A stretch of 64,000 nt of DNA from Fuscovulum blasticum DSM 2131 (GCF_003034965.1 NZ_PZKE01000002.1:186001-250000), one strand, 5' to 3'. Shown: positions 18,682 to 27,689, counted from the first letter of the stretch. Made by a program: numbers and translations. Notes: generated by a model not told the origin, from the sequence alone.

Positions 18682-18710
18682 TTGGAATCACGGTGATTCT
18701 GTGTTATAGA
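18682..18710 (+). promoter_or_regulatory. Likely sigma-70 promoter of carD
   Basis: TTGGAA (18682-18687) and TATAGA (18705-18710) are separated by exactly 17 bases, a near-ideal housekeeping promoter in an AT-richer stretch of the 312-bp fdxA-carD gap. Transcription would start near 18717 and give a leader of about 150 bases. Confidence 0.6.
18685..18699. promoter_or_regulatory. Perfect palindrome in the carD promoter (candidate operator)
   Basis: GAATCACGGTGATTC: 7-bp arms GAATCAC and GTGATTC around a single G, overlapping the -35 element and the spacer. A dimeric repressor bound here would block RNA polymerase. I do not recognise the binding protein. Confidence 0.5.
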
Positions 18711-18866
18711 ATGTTCACAAACAATCTTGGACACCTGACAACCTTTCCCAAGGCGAATGGCTTGGGACGGTGATTTCTGCGGTATGGCATCCGGTTTGCC
18801 GAAGCTTCCCTGGCTTCGGGCGGTTTTCATGTTGCAGGCGGGAGCCCGACCCGAGGAAAGACCTGA
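18711..18866 (+). other. Structured 5' leader of carD
   Basis: The stretch between the proposed carD promoter and its ATG contains no credible gene but two hairpins: TCCCAAG/CTTGGGA (18746-18752 with 18761-18767) and CCGAAG/CTTCGG (18799-18804 with 18814-18819). No known riboswitch class is recognised. The gap as a whole (18555-18866) otherwise holds only the promoter and palindrome. Confidence 0.4.
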
Positions 18867-19376
18867 ATGACCAAGTCTAAGAAGCCCGAGTTTCGTCCGA
18901 ACGAGTTTGTCGTTTATCCCGCCCATGGCGTTGGCAAGATCATGTCCATCGAGGAGCAAGAGATCGCGGGCTTCAAGCTCGAACTCTTCGTCATCCATTT
19001 CGAGAAGGACAAGATGACGCTGCGCGTTCCCACCAACAAGGCGGTGGATGTCGGGATGCGCGCCCTGTCGGCCCCCGATGTGGTGTCGAAGGCGCTGGAA
19101 ACGCTGAAAGGCAAGGCCAAGGTCAAGCGGGCCATGTGGTCGCGCCGGGCGCAGGAATATGAACAGAAGATCAATTCGGGCGACCTGATGGCGATTGCCG
19201 AGGTGGTCCGCGACCTGCACCGCACCGACGACCAGCGCGAACAGTCCTATTCCGAGCGTCAGCTTTACGAAGCCGCGCTGGAGCGCCTGACCCGCGAAGT
19301 TGCCGCCGTGTCGGGCGTCGATGAAGCCGGCGCCGCCAAGAAGGTGGACGAAGTGCTGCTTTCGCGCGCTGCCTGA
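18867..19376 (+). CDS. carD: CarD family transcriptional regulator
   Basis: 169 residues. The N-terminal CarD/TRCF RNA-polymerase-interacting domain (about 8-70, with FVVYPAHGVGKIMSIEEQEI) is followed by a helical DNA-binding part (about 75-165, including KRAMWSRRAQEYEQKI and LYEAALERL). In mycobacteria and Rhodobacter sphaeroides, CarD stabilises open complexes at promoters. It has its own promoter with an overlapping palindrome and a perfect terminator downstream, so it is probably monocistronic. ATG start with GAGGAAAG upstream. Confidence 0.94.
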   Translation: MTKSKKPEFRPNEFVVYPAHGVGKIMSIEEQEIAGFKLELFVIHFEKDKMTLRVPTNKAVDVGMRALSAPDVVSKALETLKGKAKVKRAMWSRRAQEYEQKINSGDLMAIAEVVRDLHRTDDQREQSYSERQLYEAALERLTREVAAVSGVDEAGAAKKVDEVLLSRAA

Positions 19377-19399
19377 TCGGCACCCTCCCCGGATTTACG

Positions 19400-19428
19400 A
19401 AAACGGCGGCCCCCGGGGCCGCCGTTTT
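19400..19428 (+). terminator. Intrinsic terminator after carD
   Basis: A 12-bp perfect stem (AAAACGGCGGCC / GGCCGCCGTTTT) with a 5-base loop ends in TTTT, 23 bases after the carD stop. The A/T-flanked symmetry means it can also terminate the convergent minus-strand gene ending at 19450. Confidence 0.92.
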
Positions 19429-19449
19429 GCATTGGGCCGGCGGGGCTCC

Positions 19450-20001
19450 CTAAGCGCCGAAGTAGCGTTCCGCCGGCAGATAGCCCGCAAGACGGCCTGC
19501 GGCGCACCAGTCTGCTTCAAGCCCGTGCGCACCGACCAGAATCACCCCGTCGCGCGGCAAGCGCCCCAGCGCCGCGCGGATGCGGTCGCGCGCTTCGGAC
19601 CAGCGGGCCAGCGCAAAGGGGGCGGGGTGGCAATCGTCCAGCGCCGGATTGGCCAGCGCCAGGGCCGGCACCGACAGCGGCGCCACGGCAAGGCCCAGCC
19701 GTTCGGCCCGCACCCCGGCCAGTTTGACCGCCACATCGGCCGGGGCCGCGGGCTGCACCATCGTGGCCCGCAAGGCATTGGACGAAAAAAGGAAGGCCAC
19801 CACATCATGCCCGGTCTGCGCCCGGACCGAAGCATAGGTGCGATAATCCAGCCCCAGATCGGCCGCCCGCCGCACCCGTCCCCGCACCACCTCGATTGGC
19901 AGCGTGGGCAGCAGCGCATGACGCGCGGCGCGCCAGCAATGCGTGCGCCAGCTTCGCCCGCCGTCCAGCGACGGGCCGCCGTTGTGGCCGATCAGTCCCA
20001 T
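19450..20001 (-). CDS. Conserved hypothetical protein with N-terminal GHNGGPSL motif
   Basis: 183 residues, no signal peptide or membrane segment. It begins MGLIGHNGGPSLDGG, a motif I recall from several alphaproteobacterial proteins of unknown function, and continues with WRAARHALLPTLPIEVVRGRV, DYRTYASVRAQTGHDVVAFLFSSNAL and a C-terminal GRLAGYLPAERYF. Its ATG lies inside the 3' end of ribE (10-base overlap in another frame), so translation is probably coupled to riboflavin synthase. Function unknown. Confidence 0.75.
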   Translation of the reverse strand: MGLIGHNGGPSLDGGRSWRTHCWRAARHALLPTLPIEVVRGRVRRAADLGLDYRTYASVRAQTGHDVVAFLFSSNALRATMVQPAAPADVAVKLAGVRAERLGLAVAPLSVPALALANPALDDCHPAPFALARWSEARDRIRAALGRLPRDGVILVGAHGLEADWCAAGRLAGYLPAERYFGA

Positions 20002-20594
20002 TCCCGCAGCCGCGCCACATAGCGCGCCATCGTATCCACCTCGAGGTTGACCGCATCGCCCACCGCCACGCTGCCCCAGGTGGTGACGGCGCGGGTGTGC
20101 GGGATCAGGTTCACGCCGAAGTCGCGCCCCTCCACCTCATTCACCGTCAGCGAGGTGCCGTTCAGCGCCACGCTGCCCTTGGGGGCAATGAAACGGGCCA
20201 GGGCTTCGGGGGCGCGGAAGGTCAGCCGCAGCGATTCCCCTTCGTTCCGTGCGGCGATCACCTCGGCCACGCCATCGACATGGCCTGAAACGATGTGGCC
20301 GCCCAGCTCGTCACCCACCTTGAGCGCGCGTTCAAGGTTCACCCGCCGGCCGGGCACCCAGCCGTTGGGGCCGATGTTGGTCTTGGATACGGTTTCCGCG
20401 CTGATCTGCACCTGAAACCACGGGCGCGGGTCGGTTCCCTTGGCCACCACCGTCAGGCAGACGCCATCGCAAGCGATCGAGGCCCCGATGTCGATTCCCG
20501 CCACATCATAGGCGGTGCCGATTCGCACCGTCAGCTCGCCCTGCCGGTCCAGCGTCAGAATCTCGCCCATATCCGTCACGATTCCGGTGAACAT
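19992..20594 (-). CDS. ribE: Riboflavin synthase alpha subunit
   Basis: 200 residues made of two homologous lumazine-binding repeats (about 1-95 and 96-190), each with an SLTV-type core (GVCLTVV, GTSLTVN) and HIVSGHVDG in the second. It converts two lumazine molecules to riboflavin and a recyclable pyrimidine, the step after the RibH encoded at 11.6 kb. ATG start with AGGAG 7 bases upstream. Overlaps the downstream unknown gene by 10 bases. No FMN riboswitch is visible in the 162 bases upstream. Confidence 0.96.
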   Translation of the reverse strand: MFTGIVTDMGEILTLDRQGELTVRIGTAYDVAGIDIGASIACDGVCLTVVAKGTDPRPWFQVQISAETVSKTNIGPNGWVPGRRVNLERALKVGDELGGHIVSGHVDGVAEVIAARNEGESLRLTFRAPEALARFIAPKGSVALNGTSLTVNEVEGRDFGVNLIPHTRAVTTWGSVAVGDAVNLEVDTMARYVARLREWD

Positions 20595-20756
20595 CGCCCG
20601 CTCCTGACCGTGGATTTCCTTCATTTTGCACCTAGCCGCCGCCCAGCCCGCGCGCAAGGCCGCTTGCGGTTGCAAGCCCGCCGCTGTTGCGCGGATTCCC
20701 TCTTCCATCACAGGCCATCTTGCTGCTTATGGTCCCGGTATTGTGATGGAACGAGT

Positions 20757-22046
20757 ATGCGACTGACCGGCCAAAACAGACGGTTCCTGCTGCTGCAAGG
20801 CCCGCACGGGCCCTTTTTCCACCGTCTTGGCCGTATGTTGCGGGCCACGGGGGCCGAAGTCTGGCGCGTCGGTTTCAATGGCGGCGACCGGGCATTCTGG
20901 CCGGATCGAGACAGTTTCATTCCCTATGACGACACCCCCGAGAACTGGCCCGCGGCCTGTTCGGCGCTGATCACCGAAAAACGCATCACCGACCTGGTGA
21001 TCTATGGCGATACCCGCCCCGTCCATGCGCGCGCGGTTGAAATTGCCCGCGCCGCCGGCCTGACCGTGCATGTGTTCGAGGAAGGCTATCTTCGGCCCTA
21101 CTGGGTGACCTATGAACGCGACGGGTCGAACGGAAATTCCCGGCTGATGACGCTGTCGCTGGACACGATGCGCACCGCCCTTGCCCGCGCCGATACGGAT
21201 CTGCCCGATGTGCCCACCACCTGGGGCGACATGCGCCAGCACATCTTCTGGGGCGCGATCTACCACGGGTTCGTGCTGGCCGGTGGCCGCCGCTTCCGCA
21301 ACTTCCGCCCCCATCGCGCCATTTCCGTCTGGCAGGAATTCCAGCTATACTTGCGCCGGCTGATGCTGCTGCCCGTCCATGCCATGGAACGGCGGCTGGC
21401 CACCTGGCGCATCCGCAATGGCGGCTTTCCCTATCATCTTGTGCTGCTGCAACTGGCCCATGACGCCAGCTTCCGCGACCATTCCCCCTTCGCCTCAATG
21501 GAGGAATTTCTGGCGCTGGTGATCGAGGGCTTTGCCCAAGGGGCGCCGCAGCATCACCACCTGGTCTTCAAGGCGCATCCGCTGGAAGACGGGCGCGTGG
21601 CGCTGAAAGAGGCCATCCAGCAGCTTGCCGCCAAGCATGGCCTGACTGACCGAATCCATTTCGTCCGCGGCGGCAAGCTGGCCGGGCTGCTGGATCTGGC
21701 CCGCAGCGCGGTGACGGTGAATTCCACGGCTGGCCAGCAGGCGCTTTGGCGCGGCCTGCCGCTTCGGGCCTTTGGCAGCGCGGTCTATTCCAAGCCGGAA
21801 TTCGTTTCGACCCAGCCCGTCGACCAGTTCTTTTCGGGGCCGACGCGCCCCGATTCCCGCGCCTATCGTGACTTCCGCCGCTTCCTGCTGGAAACCAGCC
21901 AGTTGCCCGGAGGATTCTACTCCTCGCGTGGCCGGCGTTCGCTCTTACCACAGGTTGTGGATATGATGTTGTTGCCCTATGACCCCTACGACGCCCTGAT
22001 CACGGGGCGCGCGGCCTTGCGGCAACAGTTGCGTGTTGTGCGATGA
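20757..22046 (+). CDS. Capsule polysaccharide KpsS-like protein
   Basis: 429 residues, cytoplasmic, KpsS/LipB capsule family. KpsS is known to add the first beta-Kdo to lysophosphatidylglycerol at the start of the group 2 capsule anchor. Conserved points: LLLQGPHGPFFHRL at the N-terminus, VFEEGYLRPYWVT, HLVFKAHPLEDGR and VNSTAGQQALWRGLPL (the nucleotide-sugar site region). It is followed by an export lipoprotein and a KpsC homologue, supporting a capsule or anchored-exopolysaccharide role. Start at ATG 20757, divergent from ribE. Confidence 0.9.
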   Translation: MRLTGQNRRFLLLQGPHGPFFHRLGRMLRATGAEVWRVGFNGGDRAFWPDRDSFIPYDDTPENWPAACSALITEKRITDLVIYGDTRPVHARAVEIARAAGLTVHVFEEGYLRPYWVTYERDGSNGNSRLMTLSLDTMRTALARADTDLPDVPTTWGDMRQHIFWGAIYHGFVLAGGRRFRNFRPHRAISVWQEFQLYLRRLMLLPVHAMERRLATWRIRNGGFPYHLVLLQLAHDASFRDHSPFASMEEFLALVIEGFAQGAPQHHHLVFKAHPLEDGRVALKEAIQQLAAKHGLTDRIHFVRGGKLAGLLDLARSAVTVNSTAGQQALWRGLPLRAFGSAVYSKPEFVSTQPVDQFFSGPTRPDSRAYRDFRRFLLETSQLPGGFYSSRGRRSLLPQVVDMMLLPYDPYDALITGRAALRQQLRVVR

Positions 22047-22145
22047 GTGAGAGGGTAGCTGGTGCTTCTGTTTTCTTTTTCGATTCCGTATGTTCATCGG
22101 CAAAACACGACGCCTTCGATGCAGTCCCAGAACGGAGCCCGAGCC

Positions 22146-23291
22146 TTGACCCGGAATTTTGATCGGGGCGCACGCGCCCTTGCGCTCCTTGCTGCCGTTT
22201 CAATGGTTGCCAGTTGTGGCCTGCCCCGGTCTGGCCCGAACAAGCGCGAGATTTACGCCAGTTCGGTCATCAAGGGTGGCGACGCGTTCATCGTGGATGT
22301 GACCCCGCAGATCGCGCGCATTGCTTCGCAGCAGACCACCTTCGGTTTCTCGAAGGCGTTTCAGAGCGCGGGCCTGATCGGCCCCGATACGATTTCTCCC
22401 GGCGACCGGCTGGCTGTGACCGTTTACGAAAACGTCAAGGATGACCCGTTGCTGGGGGCAACCGGGCAGCGCGCCTCGCCCCTGCCGGAAATGCTGGTCG
22501 ATGGCCAAGGCTATATCTTCATTCCCTATGCCGGCCGGATCAAGGCCGCTGGGCAGACGCCGGAAGGGCTGCGCCAGGCCATTACCCGCAAGCTGGAAGA
22601 CCAGACGCCGGACCCGCAGGTCGCGGTTATCCGGCTGGCGGGCGAAGGATCGTCGGTGTCAATCGCCGGCTCGGTGGCGGCGTCGGGCGTCTATCCGATC
22701 GAACCGAACACCCGCACGCTGGGCGGGATGCTGGCCCGCGCGGGTGGCGTGTCGATTGACCCGGCAACCGCGCTGGTGCGGGTGACGCGCAATGGCGTGA
22801 CCGGCAAGATCTGGCTGAACGATTTGTGGCAGAACCCCAACCTGGACATCGCGCTGCGCCCCGGCGACAAGATCGTGATCGAAGAGGACAAGCGCAAGTT
22901 CACCTCGCTGGGGGCGACGGGCCAGTCCATCGTTCCGTTCAAATCGTCGAACCTGTCAGCGGTCGAGGCGATTGCGACCGTTGGCGGCCTGCAGACCAAT
23001 TCCGCCGACCCGACCGGCGTTTTCGTGTTCCGCAACGAATCGGCCAAGGTCGCCAATGCCGTGCTGGGCCGCAACGATCTGACCGGCGAGCAACGCATGG
23101 TCTATGTGCTGAACCTGACCGAGCCGAGCGGCATCTTCGAAGCGCGCGACTTCCTGATCCGCGACGGCGACACGCTTTATGTGACCGAAGCGCCTTACGT
23201 TCAGTGGACCAAGACGCTGGCCGCCCTGACCGGCGCCACCGGCACGGCCTCGAATATTGCCAATACGGCTGACAGCCTGAATGGCAACTGA
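22146..23291 (+). CDS. Wza/KpsD-like polysaccharide export lipoprotein
   Basis: About 381 residues, OPX (outer-membrane polysaccharide export) family. A lipoprotein signal ends at VASC, followed by the poly_export domain (GDRLAVTVYENVKD ... EMLVDGQGYIFIPYAGRI) and SLBB beta-grasp domains (about 170-360). It should form the periplasmic/outer-membrane exit for the polymer. The TTG at 22146 was chosen because GGAG lies 9 bases upstream and gives a compact signal peptide; an ATG at 22119 without a ribosome site is the alternative. Lies between kpsS- and kpsC-like genes. Confidence 0.88.
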   Translation: MTRNFDRGARALALLAAVSMVASCGLPRSGPNKREIYASSVIKGGDAFIVDVTPQIARIASQQTTFGFSKAFQSAGLIGPDTISPGDRLAVTVYENVKDDPLLGATGQRASPLPEMLVDGQGYIFIPYAGRIKAAGQTPEGLRQAITRKLEDQTPDPQVAVIRLAGEGSSVSIAGSVAASGVYPIEPNTRTLGGMLARAGGVSIDPATALVRVTRNGVTGKIWLNDLWQNPNLDIALRPGDKIVIEEDKRKFTSLGATGQSIVPFKSSNLSAVEAIATVGGLQTNSADPTGVFVFRNESAKVANAVLGRNDLTGEQRMVYVLNLTEPSGIFEARDFLIRDGDTLYVTEAPYVQWTKTLAALTGATGTASNIANTADSLNGN

Positions 23292-23305
23292 GGACCATCA
23301 GGCGC

Positions 23306-25369
23306 TTGGCCGTCGAGCGTGATCCCATTCCCCAGGCCGCCGCGGAGATTCCGCGGCGGCTTTCGCATCTGAACCTCAGTTTCCTGACCAACCGCCGCCT
23401 GCAGCGCATCCTGTCGCTTGCCGGACATGATCTGGTGCCGGGCTTGCCCCGGCCCGGCGATGGCGTTGTCGTCTGGGGCGCCAGCCCCACCGCCTGGCGG
23501 GGGGAGCGGGTGGCCGCCCGCAAGGGCGTGCCGCTGGTACGGCTGGAAGATGCCTTCCTGCGCTCGATCCGGCCAGGGCGGACGGGGGAACCGCCGCTGG
23601 GGCTGTTCGTCGACCCGCTTGGCGTTCACTTCGACCCGGCGGCGCCGTCGCTGATCGAACATGTCCTGACGACCGATCCCTTGGATAATTCAAACATCCT
23701 TGCCCGGTCAAAGGCCGCAATTGCGCGTATCCGTGCCTTTGACCTGTCAAAATACAACAATCACGATCCTGACCTTCCGCCACCGCACCCCGGCTATGTG
23801 CTGATCGTTGACCAGGTGGCAGGGGATGCCTCGGTCCGGGCCAGTGGTGCGACGCAAGCCACGTTTGACGACATGCTGGCCGCGGCGGCCGCGACGTATC
23901 CGCAGGCCCCGATCCTGATCAAGACCCATCCCGAAACCGCCCGCGGGCTGCGGCCGGGTCATTATGGCCCGCAGCACGCGCAGGGCCGTATCCGGCTGAT
24001 CACCGAAGCGCACAGCCCCTGGGCGCTGCTGGACGGGGCGATTGCCGTCTATACCGTCTCGTCGCAACTGGGTTTCGAAGCGATCCTCGCCGGCCATCGC
24101 CCGCAGGTCTGGGGCCAGCCGTTCTATGCCGGCTGGGGCCTGACCGCCGACCGCACACCGCCGCCCCGCCGGGGCCGCAAGCTGACGCCGGCGCAGCTTT
24201 TCGCCGGGGCGATGATCCTTGCCCCGGTCTGGTATGACCCCTGCCGCGACAGGCTTTGCAGCCTTGAGGAAGTGCTGGACCAGTTGGAGGCCGAGGTTCG
24301 CGCCTTCCGGCAGGATCGCCGCGGCCATGTCGCCGCCGGGATGCGCGCCTGGAAGCGCGGGCGGCTGAATGCGTTTTTCGGACAGGTCAAGCCGCTGGTG
24401 TTCCGCGATGATCCCGCCCAGGCTGCTGCGCTTGCCGCCGGCACAGGGCGCGGGCTGCTGGTCTGGGCCGGCAAGGAACCACCGGGCCTGGCCGCCCCCG
24501 CGCTGCGCGTGGAAGACGGCTTCCTGCGGTCGCGCGGGCTGGGGGCCGATCTGATTCCGCCGCTGTCGCTGGTGACGGACGATCTGGGCATCTACTACGA
24601 TCCCACCCGCCCCTCGCGGCTGGAACGCCTGTTGCTGGCCCCGCTGCCGCCCGGCGGCCGCGACCGGGCCGAACGGCTGCTGACCCGGCTGACCGCGCTG
24701 AACCTGACCAAGTACAACCTTGGCGGCGCCGCGCCCGACCTGCCGGACGGCCACCGCATCCTTGTGCCGGGGCAGGTGGAAGACGATGCCTCGATCCGGC
24801 TGGGCGCGGATCAGGTGCGCACCAACCTTGCCCTGCTTGAGGCCGCCCGTGCCGCCCATCCGCAGGCCGTGATCCTGTACAAGCCGCATCCCGATGTGGA
24901 GGCCGGCCTTCGCCCCGGCGCCGTGCCAGAGGCGGCGGCCCGCACCCATGCCGATGCGGTGTTGGCCCGCGCCGACATGGCGGCCCTTCTGCCGCTGGTG
25001 GATGAGGTCTGGACGATGACCTCGCTCACCGGGTTCGAGGCGCTGTTGCGGGGCAAGCCGGTCACCACGCTGGGCGCGCCATTCTATGCCGGCTGGGGGC
25101 TGACGCGCGATCTGGGCAGCATCCCCGCCCGCCGCCTGCGGCGCGAGGATGGCAGTCTGCAACCGCGGCCGGACCTGATCCATCTGGTTCATGCCGCGCT
25201 GATCGCCTATCCGCGCTACTGGGACCCGGTCAGCCGCCGCCCCTGCCCGCCCGAGGTGGCGCTGGACCGGCTGGCCGACAGCGCCCTGCCCGGCCCCGGA
25301 CCGGGCAACCGGCTTTTGGCCAAGCTACAGGGCCGGTTCGCCCGCCACGCCCGGCTTTGGCGCGAGTAG
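23306..25369 (+). CDS. Capsule polysaccharide KpsC-like dual Kdo transferase
   Basis: 687 residues with two tandem homologous halves (about 15-335 and 350-675), each having an LRSRG-like or LRSIRPG N-lobe, DLSKYNN / NLTKYNL, an IKTHPE / YKPHPD motif and an FYAGWGLT motif. KpsC is known as a dual beta-Kdo transferase that extends the poly-Kdo linker begun by KpsS. The first half corresponds to one transferase module and the second to the other. The start is a TTG 14 bases after the previous stop, with GAGGA upstream. Its last 45 bases overlap the 3' end of the convergent MATE gene. Confidence 0.92.
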   Translation: MAVERDPIPQAAAEIPRRLSHLNLSFLTNRRLQRILSLAGHDLVPGLPRPGDGVVVWGASPTAWRGERVAARKGVPLVRLEDAFLRSIRPGRTGEPPLGLFVDPLGVHFDPAAPSLIEHVLTTDPLDNSNILARSKAAIARIRAFDLSKYNNHDPDLPPPHPGYVLIVDQVAGDASVRASGATQATFDDMLAAAAATYPQAPILIKTHPETARGLRPGHYGPQHAQGRIRLITEAHSPWALLDGAIAVYTVSSQLGFEAILAGHRPQVWGQPFYAGWGLTADRTPPPRRGRKLTPAQLFAGAMILAPVWYDPCRDRLCSLEEVLDQLEAEVRAFRQDRRGHVAAGMRAWKRGRLNAFFGQVKPLVFRDDPAQAAALAAGTGRGLLVWAGKEPPGLAAPALRVEDGFLRSRGLGADLIPPLSLVTDDLGIYYDPTRPSRLERLLLAPLPPGGRDRAERLLTRLTALNLTKYNLGGAAPDLPDGHRILVPGQVEDDASIRLGADQVRTNLALLEAARAAHPQAVILYKPHPDVEAGLRPGAVPEAAARTHADAVLARADMAALLPLVDEVWTMTSLTGFEALLRGKPVTTLGAPFYAGWGLTRDLGSIPARRLRREDGSLQPRPDLIHLVHAALIAYPRYWDPVSRRPCPPEVALDRLADSALPGPGPGNRLLAKLQGRFARHARLWRE

Positions 25370-26701
25370 CCAGAACCGCAGCATCAGGCTGACCCCGGCT
25401 GCGGCCAACCCTATGACAAGACCCAGCCACAGGCCAACGCCGCCATAGCCCAGCTTGAACGCCAGAAGATAGCTGCACGGAACCCCGATCACCCAGTAGC
25501 TGACGGCGGCCAGCACCATGGGCACCCGCGTATCCTGCACCCCGCGCAGCAGCCCCAGCGCCATGACCTGCATGGCGTCGGCCAGTTGGAACAGCGCCGC
25601 CACCGCCAGCAACACCATGCCGAAGGCCAGGATCTCGGCGCTGCCGGGCTTCGCCTCATCAAGGAAGACCCCGATGATGGCGTGCGGAAAGCTGAGGAAG
25701 GCCGCGATCACCACGATACCCACCACGAAGGACAGCCCCAGCGCCACCACGGCGGCATCGCGCAGCCCCCGCGCATCACCCATGCCCGCGAAGGAGGCGA
25801 CGCGGATCGTCGCCGCGCTGGACAGGCCGACGTGAACCATGAAGGCCACTGCCGCCGCTTCAAGCGCGATGCCATGCGCGGCCAGTTGCGCGGTGCCGAC
25901 CCAGCCCATCATGATGGCGCTGGCTTCGAACAGCCCGCCTTCGGCAATGCCGGTCAGCCCGATGGGCCAGCCCAGCCGGAACACGCTGCGCATCGCGGGC
26001 CAGTCCACCCGCCAGAACCGCCGCAGCAGGCGATAGTCGCGCAGCCCCCGCGCCAGCGCGGCATAGGCGCCCAGCAGCAGGACCGAGGCAACCTGCACCG
26101 TCACCGTGGCAATCGCCGCCCCCTGCCCGCCCAGTTCCGGCGCGCCCCAGTTGCCGAAGATCAGCGCCCAGTTCAGCACAAGGTTCAGCCCCAGCGCCGC
26201 CAGCGTGACCCAAAGCACCACCTGCGTGCGCCCCAAGGCCGCCAGCCAGCTTTGCAGCACCGCCACCCACAGTGCCGGGATCATTCCCAGCCCCGCGATC
26301 CGCAGATAGCCCTCGGCCAGCCGGGCCACCTCATCGGTCTGGTGCAGCGCGATCAGGATCGGGTGGGAAAACCAGAACACCGGATAGATCAGCAGGCCAT
26401 AGCCGGCCGAAAGCCACAGCCCCATGCGCGCATCACGGCGCACCTGCGCCTCGTCCCCGGTGGCGCGGGCCTGTGCAACCAGCGGCAGAACCGCCTTGGC
26501 GAAGCCCGACCCCATGACGAACAGGATGAAGAACGACGACGACCCCAGCACGACAGCCGCCAGCGGCGCCACGCCATACCAGCCCATCATGACGGTATCG
26601 GCCACATGCAGGGCCATCTGCGCAAGGCTTGAGCCGACCAGCGGCAGCCCCAGCACCAGCGTTGCACGGGCGTGGGCGGAATAAGACATGCGGGACATCA
26701 T
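25325..26701 (-). CDS. MATE family multidrug exporter (NorM-like)
   Basis: 458 residues, twelve predicted membrane segments, MatE family cation-coupled exporter. N-terminal LGLPLVGSSLAQMALHVADTVMMGWYG is typical, and two MatE repeats cover about 15-225 and 235-445. Substrate unknown. Convergent 45-bp overlap with the kpsC-like gene means no terminator fits between them. Two adjacent ATGs at the start make the exact first residue uncertain. Confidence 0.93.
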   Translation of the reverse strand: MMSRMSYSAHARATLVLGLPLVGSSLAQMALHVADTVMMGWYGVAPLAAVVLGSSSFFILFVMGSGFAKAVLPLVAQARATGDEAQVRRDARMGLWLSAGYGLLIYPVFWFSHPILIALHQTDEVARLAEGYLRIAGLGMIPALWVAVLQSWLAALGRTQVVLWVTLAALGLNLVLNWALIFGNWGAPELGGQGAAIATVTVQVASVLLLGAYAALARGLRDYRLLRRFWRVDWPAMRSVFRLGWPIGLTGIAEGGLFEASAIMMGWVGTAQLAAHGIALEAAAVAFMVHVGLSSAATIRVASFAGMGDARGLRDAAVVALGLSFVVGIVVIAAFLSFPHAIIGVFLDEAKPGSAEILAFGMVLLAVAALFQLADAMQVMALGLLRGVQDTRVPMVLAAVSYWVIGVPCSYLLAFKLGYGGVGLWLGLVIGLAAAGVSLMLRFWLLAPKPGVAGEPAL

Positions 26702-26762
26702 GATTTGCCCCTACGACGCGCGGCGCCGAAGGGCAAGCCACGACATCCGCCGCATTGCGGCG

Positions 26763-27689
26763 TCAGATTTGCCGCAAAAGCAGCATGATGGCGGCGGTTG
26801 CGATGATCAGCCCCGCCGCAACTTCGACCATCGGCAGTGCCCAGCGCAGCCGCCCTTCGGGCAGCACGGCCAGCCCGCCTTCACGCGCCCAGACCGCCAC
26901 GCCGGCCACCGCCACCGTCACCACCGCCACGCCCAGCCCCATGGCAAAGGCCCCGGCAATGCCCGCCGCGCCGATACCCAGTTGCCAGGTCAGCACCAAG
27001 AGCAGCAGCGCCCCCGAGCAGGGCCGCAGGGCAATGCCGGCGATCAGAAGCCCCGCATCGCGGAACGAGGTGACCGCCGCCGCCTGATCCAGCGTCGGGC
27101 CATGGGCATGGCCGCAGCCGCAATCGGGGCCGTGGTCGTGGTCATGCGCATGGGTGTGGGGATCATGGTCGCGCGAACCGGCCTGCGCCGTGCTGCGCAG
27201 CCGCCCCAACCCGCGCAGGCCACGGATCACCAGCCACAGGCCCAGGCCCACCACCATCAGGTTGCCGGTTGCGGTGACCCAGCCCCCGCCGGCAGCCGTG
27301 ACTGCATCGCGCGTCAGCCCCAGCACGGCCACCGCCGCATAGACCAGCACCACCGCCACCGCCGCCTGCGCCAGAGACGAGGCCAGCGCCAGCACCGACA
27401 GCCGGGCCAGCGGCACCCGCCGCGCCAGCCCGTAGCCGCCGATCAGCGCCTTGCCATGCCCCGGCCCCGTCGCATGAAGGACGCCATAGCCGAAGCAGAC
27501 TACCAGAAGCCCGGCAACGGCGCCAGGCTCACCCGCCCGCAGCGCCCGCACGGCAGCGGCCAGCCGGTCCTGCGTCGCGCGCTGCGCGGCACCGATCCAG
27601 CCCGACAGCGCGTCGAACGCGCCCGACAGCCACAGCGCCGCCAGCACCAGCGCCAGACCCAGCCCGGCCAAGGTCAGGGTGCGGCGCAT
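26763..27689 (-). CDS. NicO-family nickel/cobalt exporter (RcnA-like)
   Basis: 308 residues, about six membrane segments. Key family motifs are HATGPGHGKALIGGY and ALRPCSGALLLLV. A His/Asp-rich cytoplasmic loop (about 173-197, DHDPHTHAHDHDHGPDCGCGH) is typical of metal-binding loops in RcnA-type efflux proteins. Its start overlaps the stop of the DUF1007 gene by 16 bases. That pairing is common and suggests a periplasmic protein helps metal handling. Exporter versus importer cannot be decided from sequence alone; the His loop favours efflux. Confidence 0.88.
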   Translation of the reverse strand: MRRTLTLAGLGLALVLAALWLSGAFDALSGWIGAAQRATQDRLAAAVRALRAGEPGAVAGLLVVCFGYGVLHATGPGHGKALIGGYGLARRVPLARLSVLALASSLAQAAVAVVLVYAAVAVLGLTRDAVTAAGGGWVTATGNLMVVGLGLWLVIRGLRGLGRLRSTAQAGSRDHDPHTHAHDHDHGPDCGCGHAHGPTLDQAAAVTSFRDAGLLIAGIALRPCSGALLLLVLTWQLGIGAAGIAGAFAMGLGVAVVTVAVAGVAVWAREGGLAVLPEGRLRWALPMVEVAAGLIIATAAIMLLLRQI

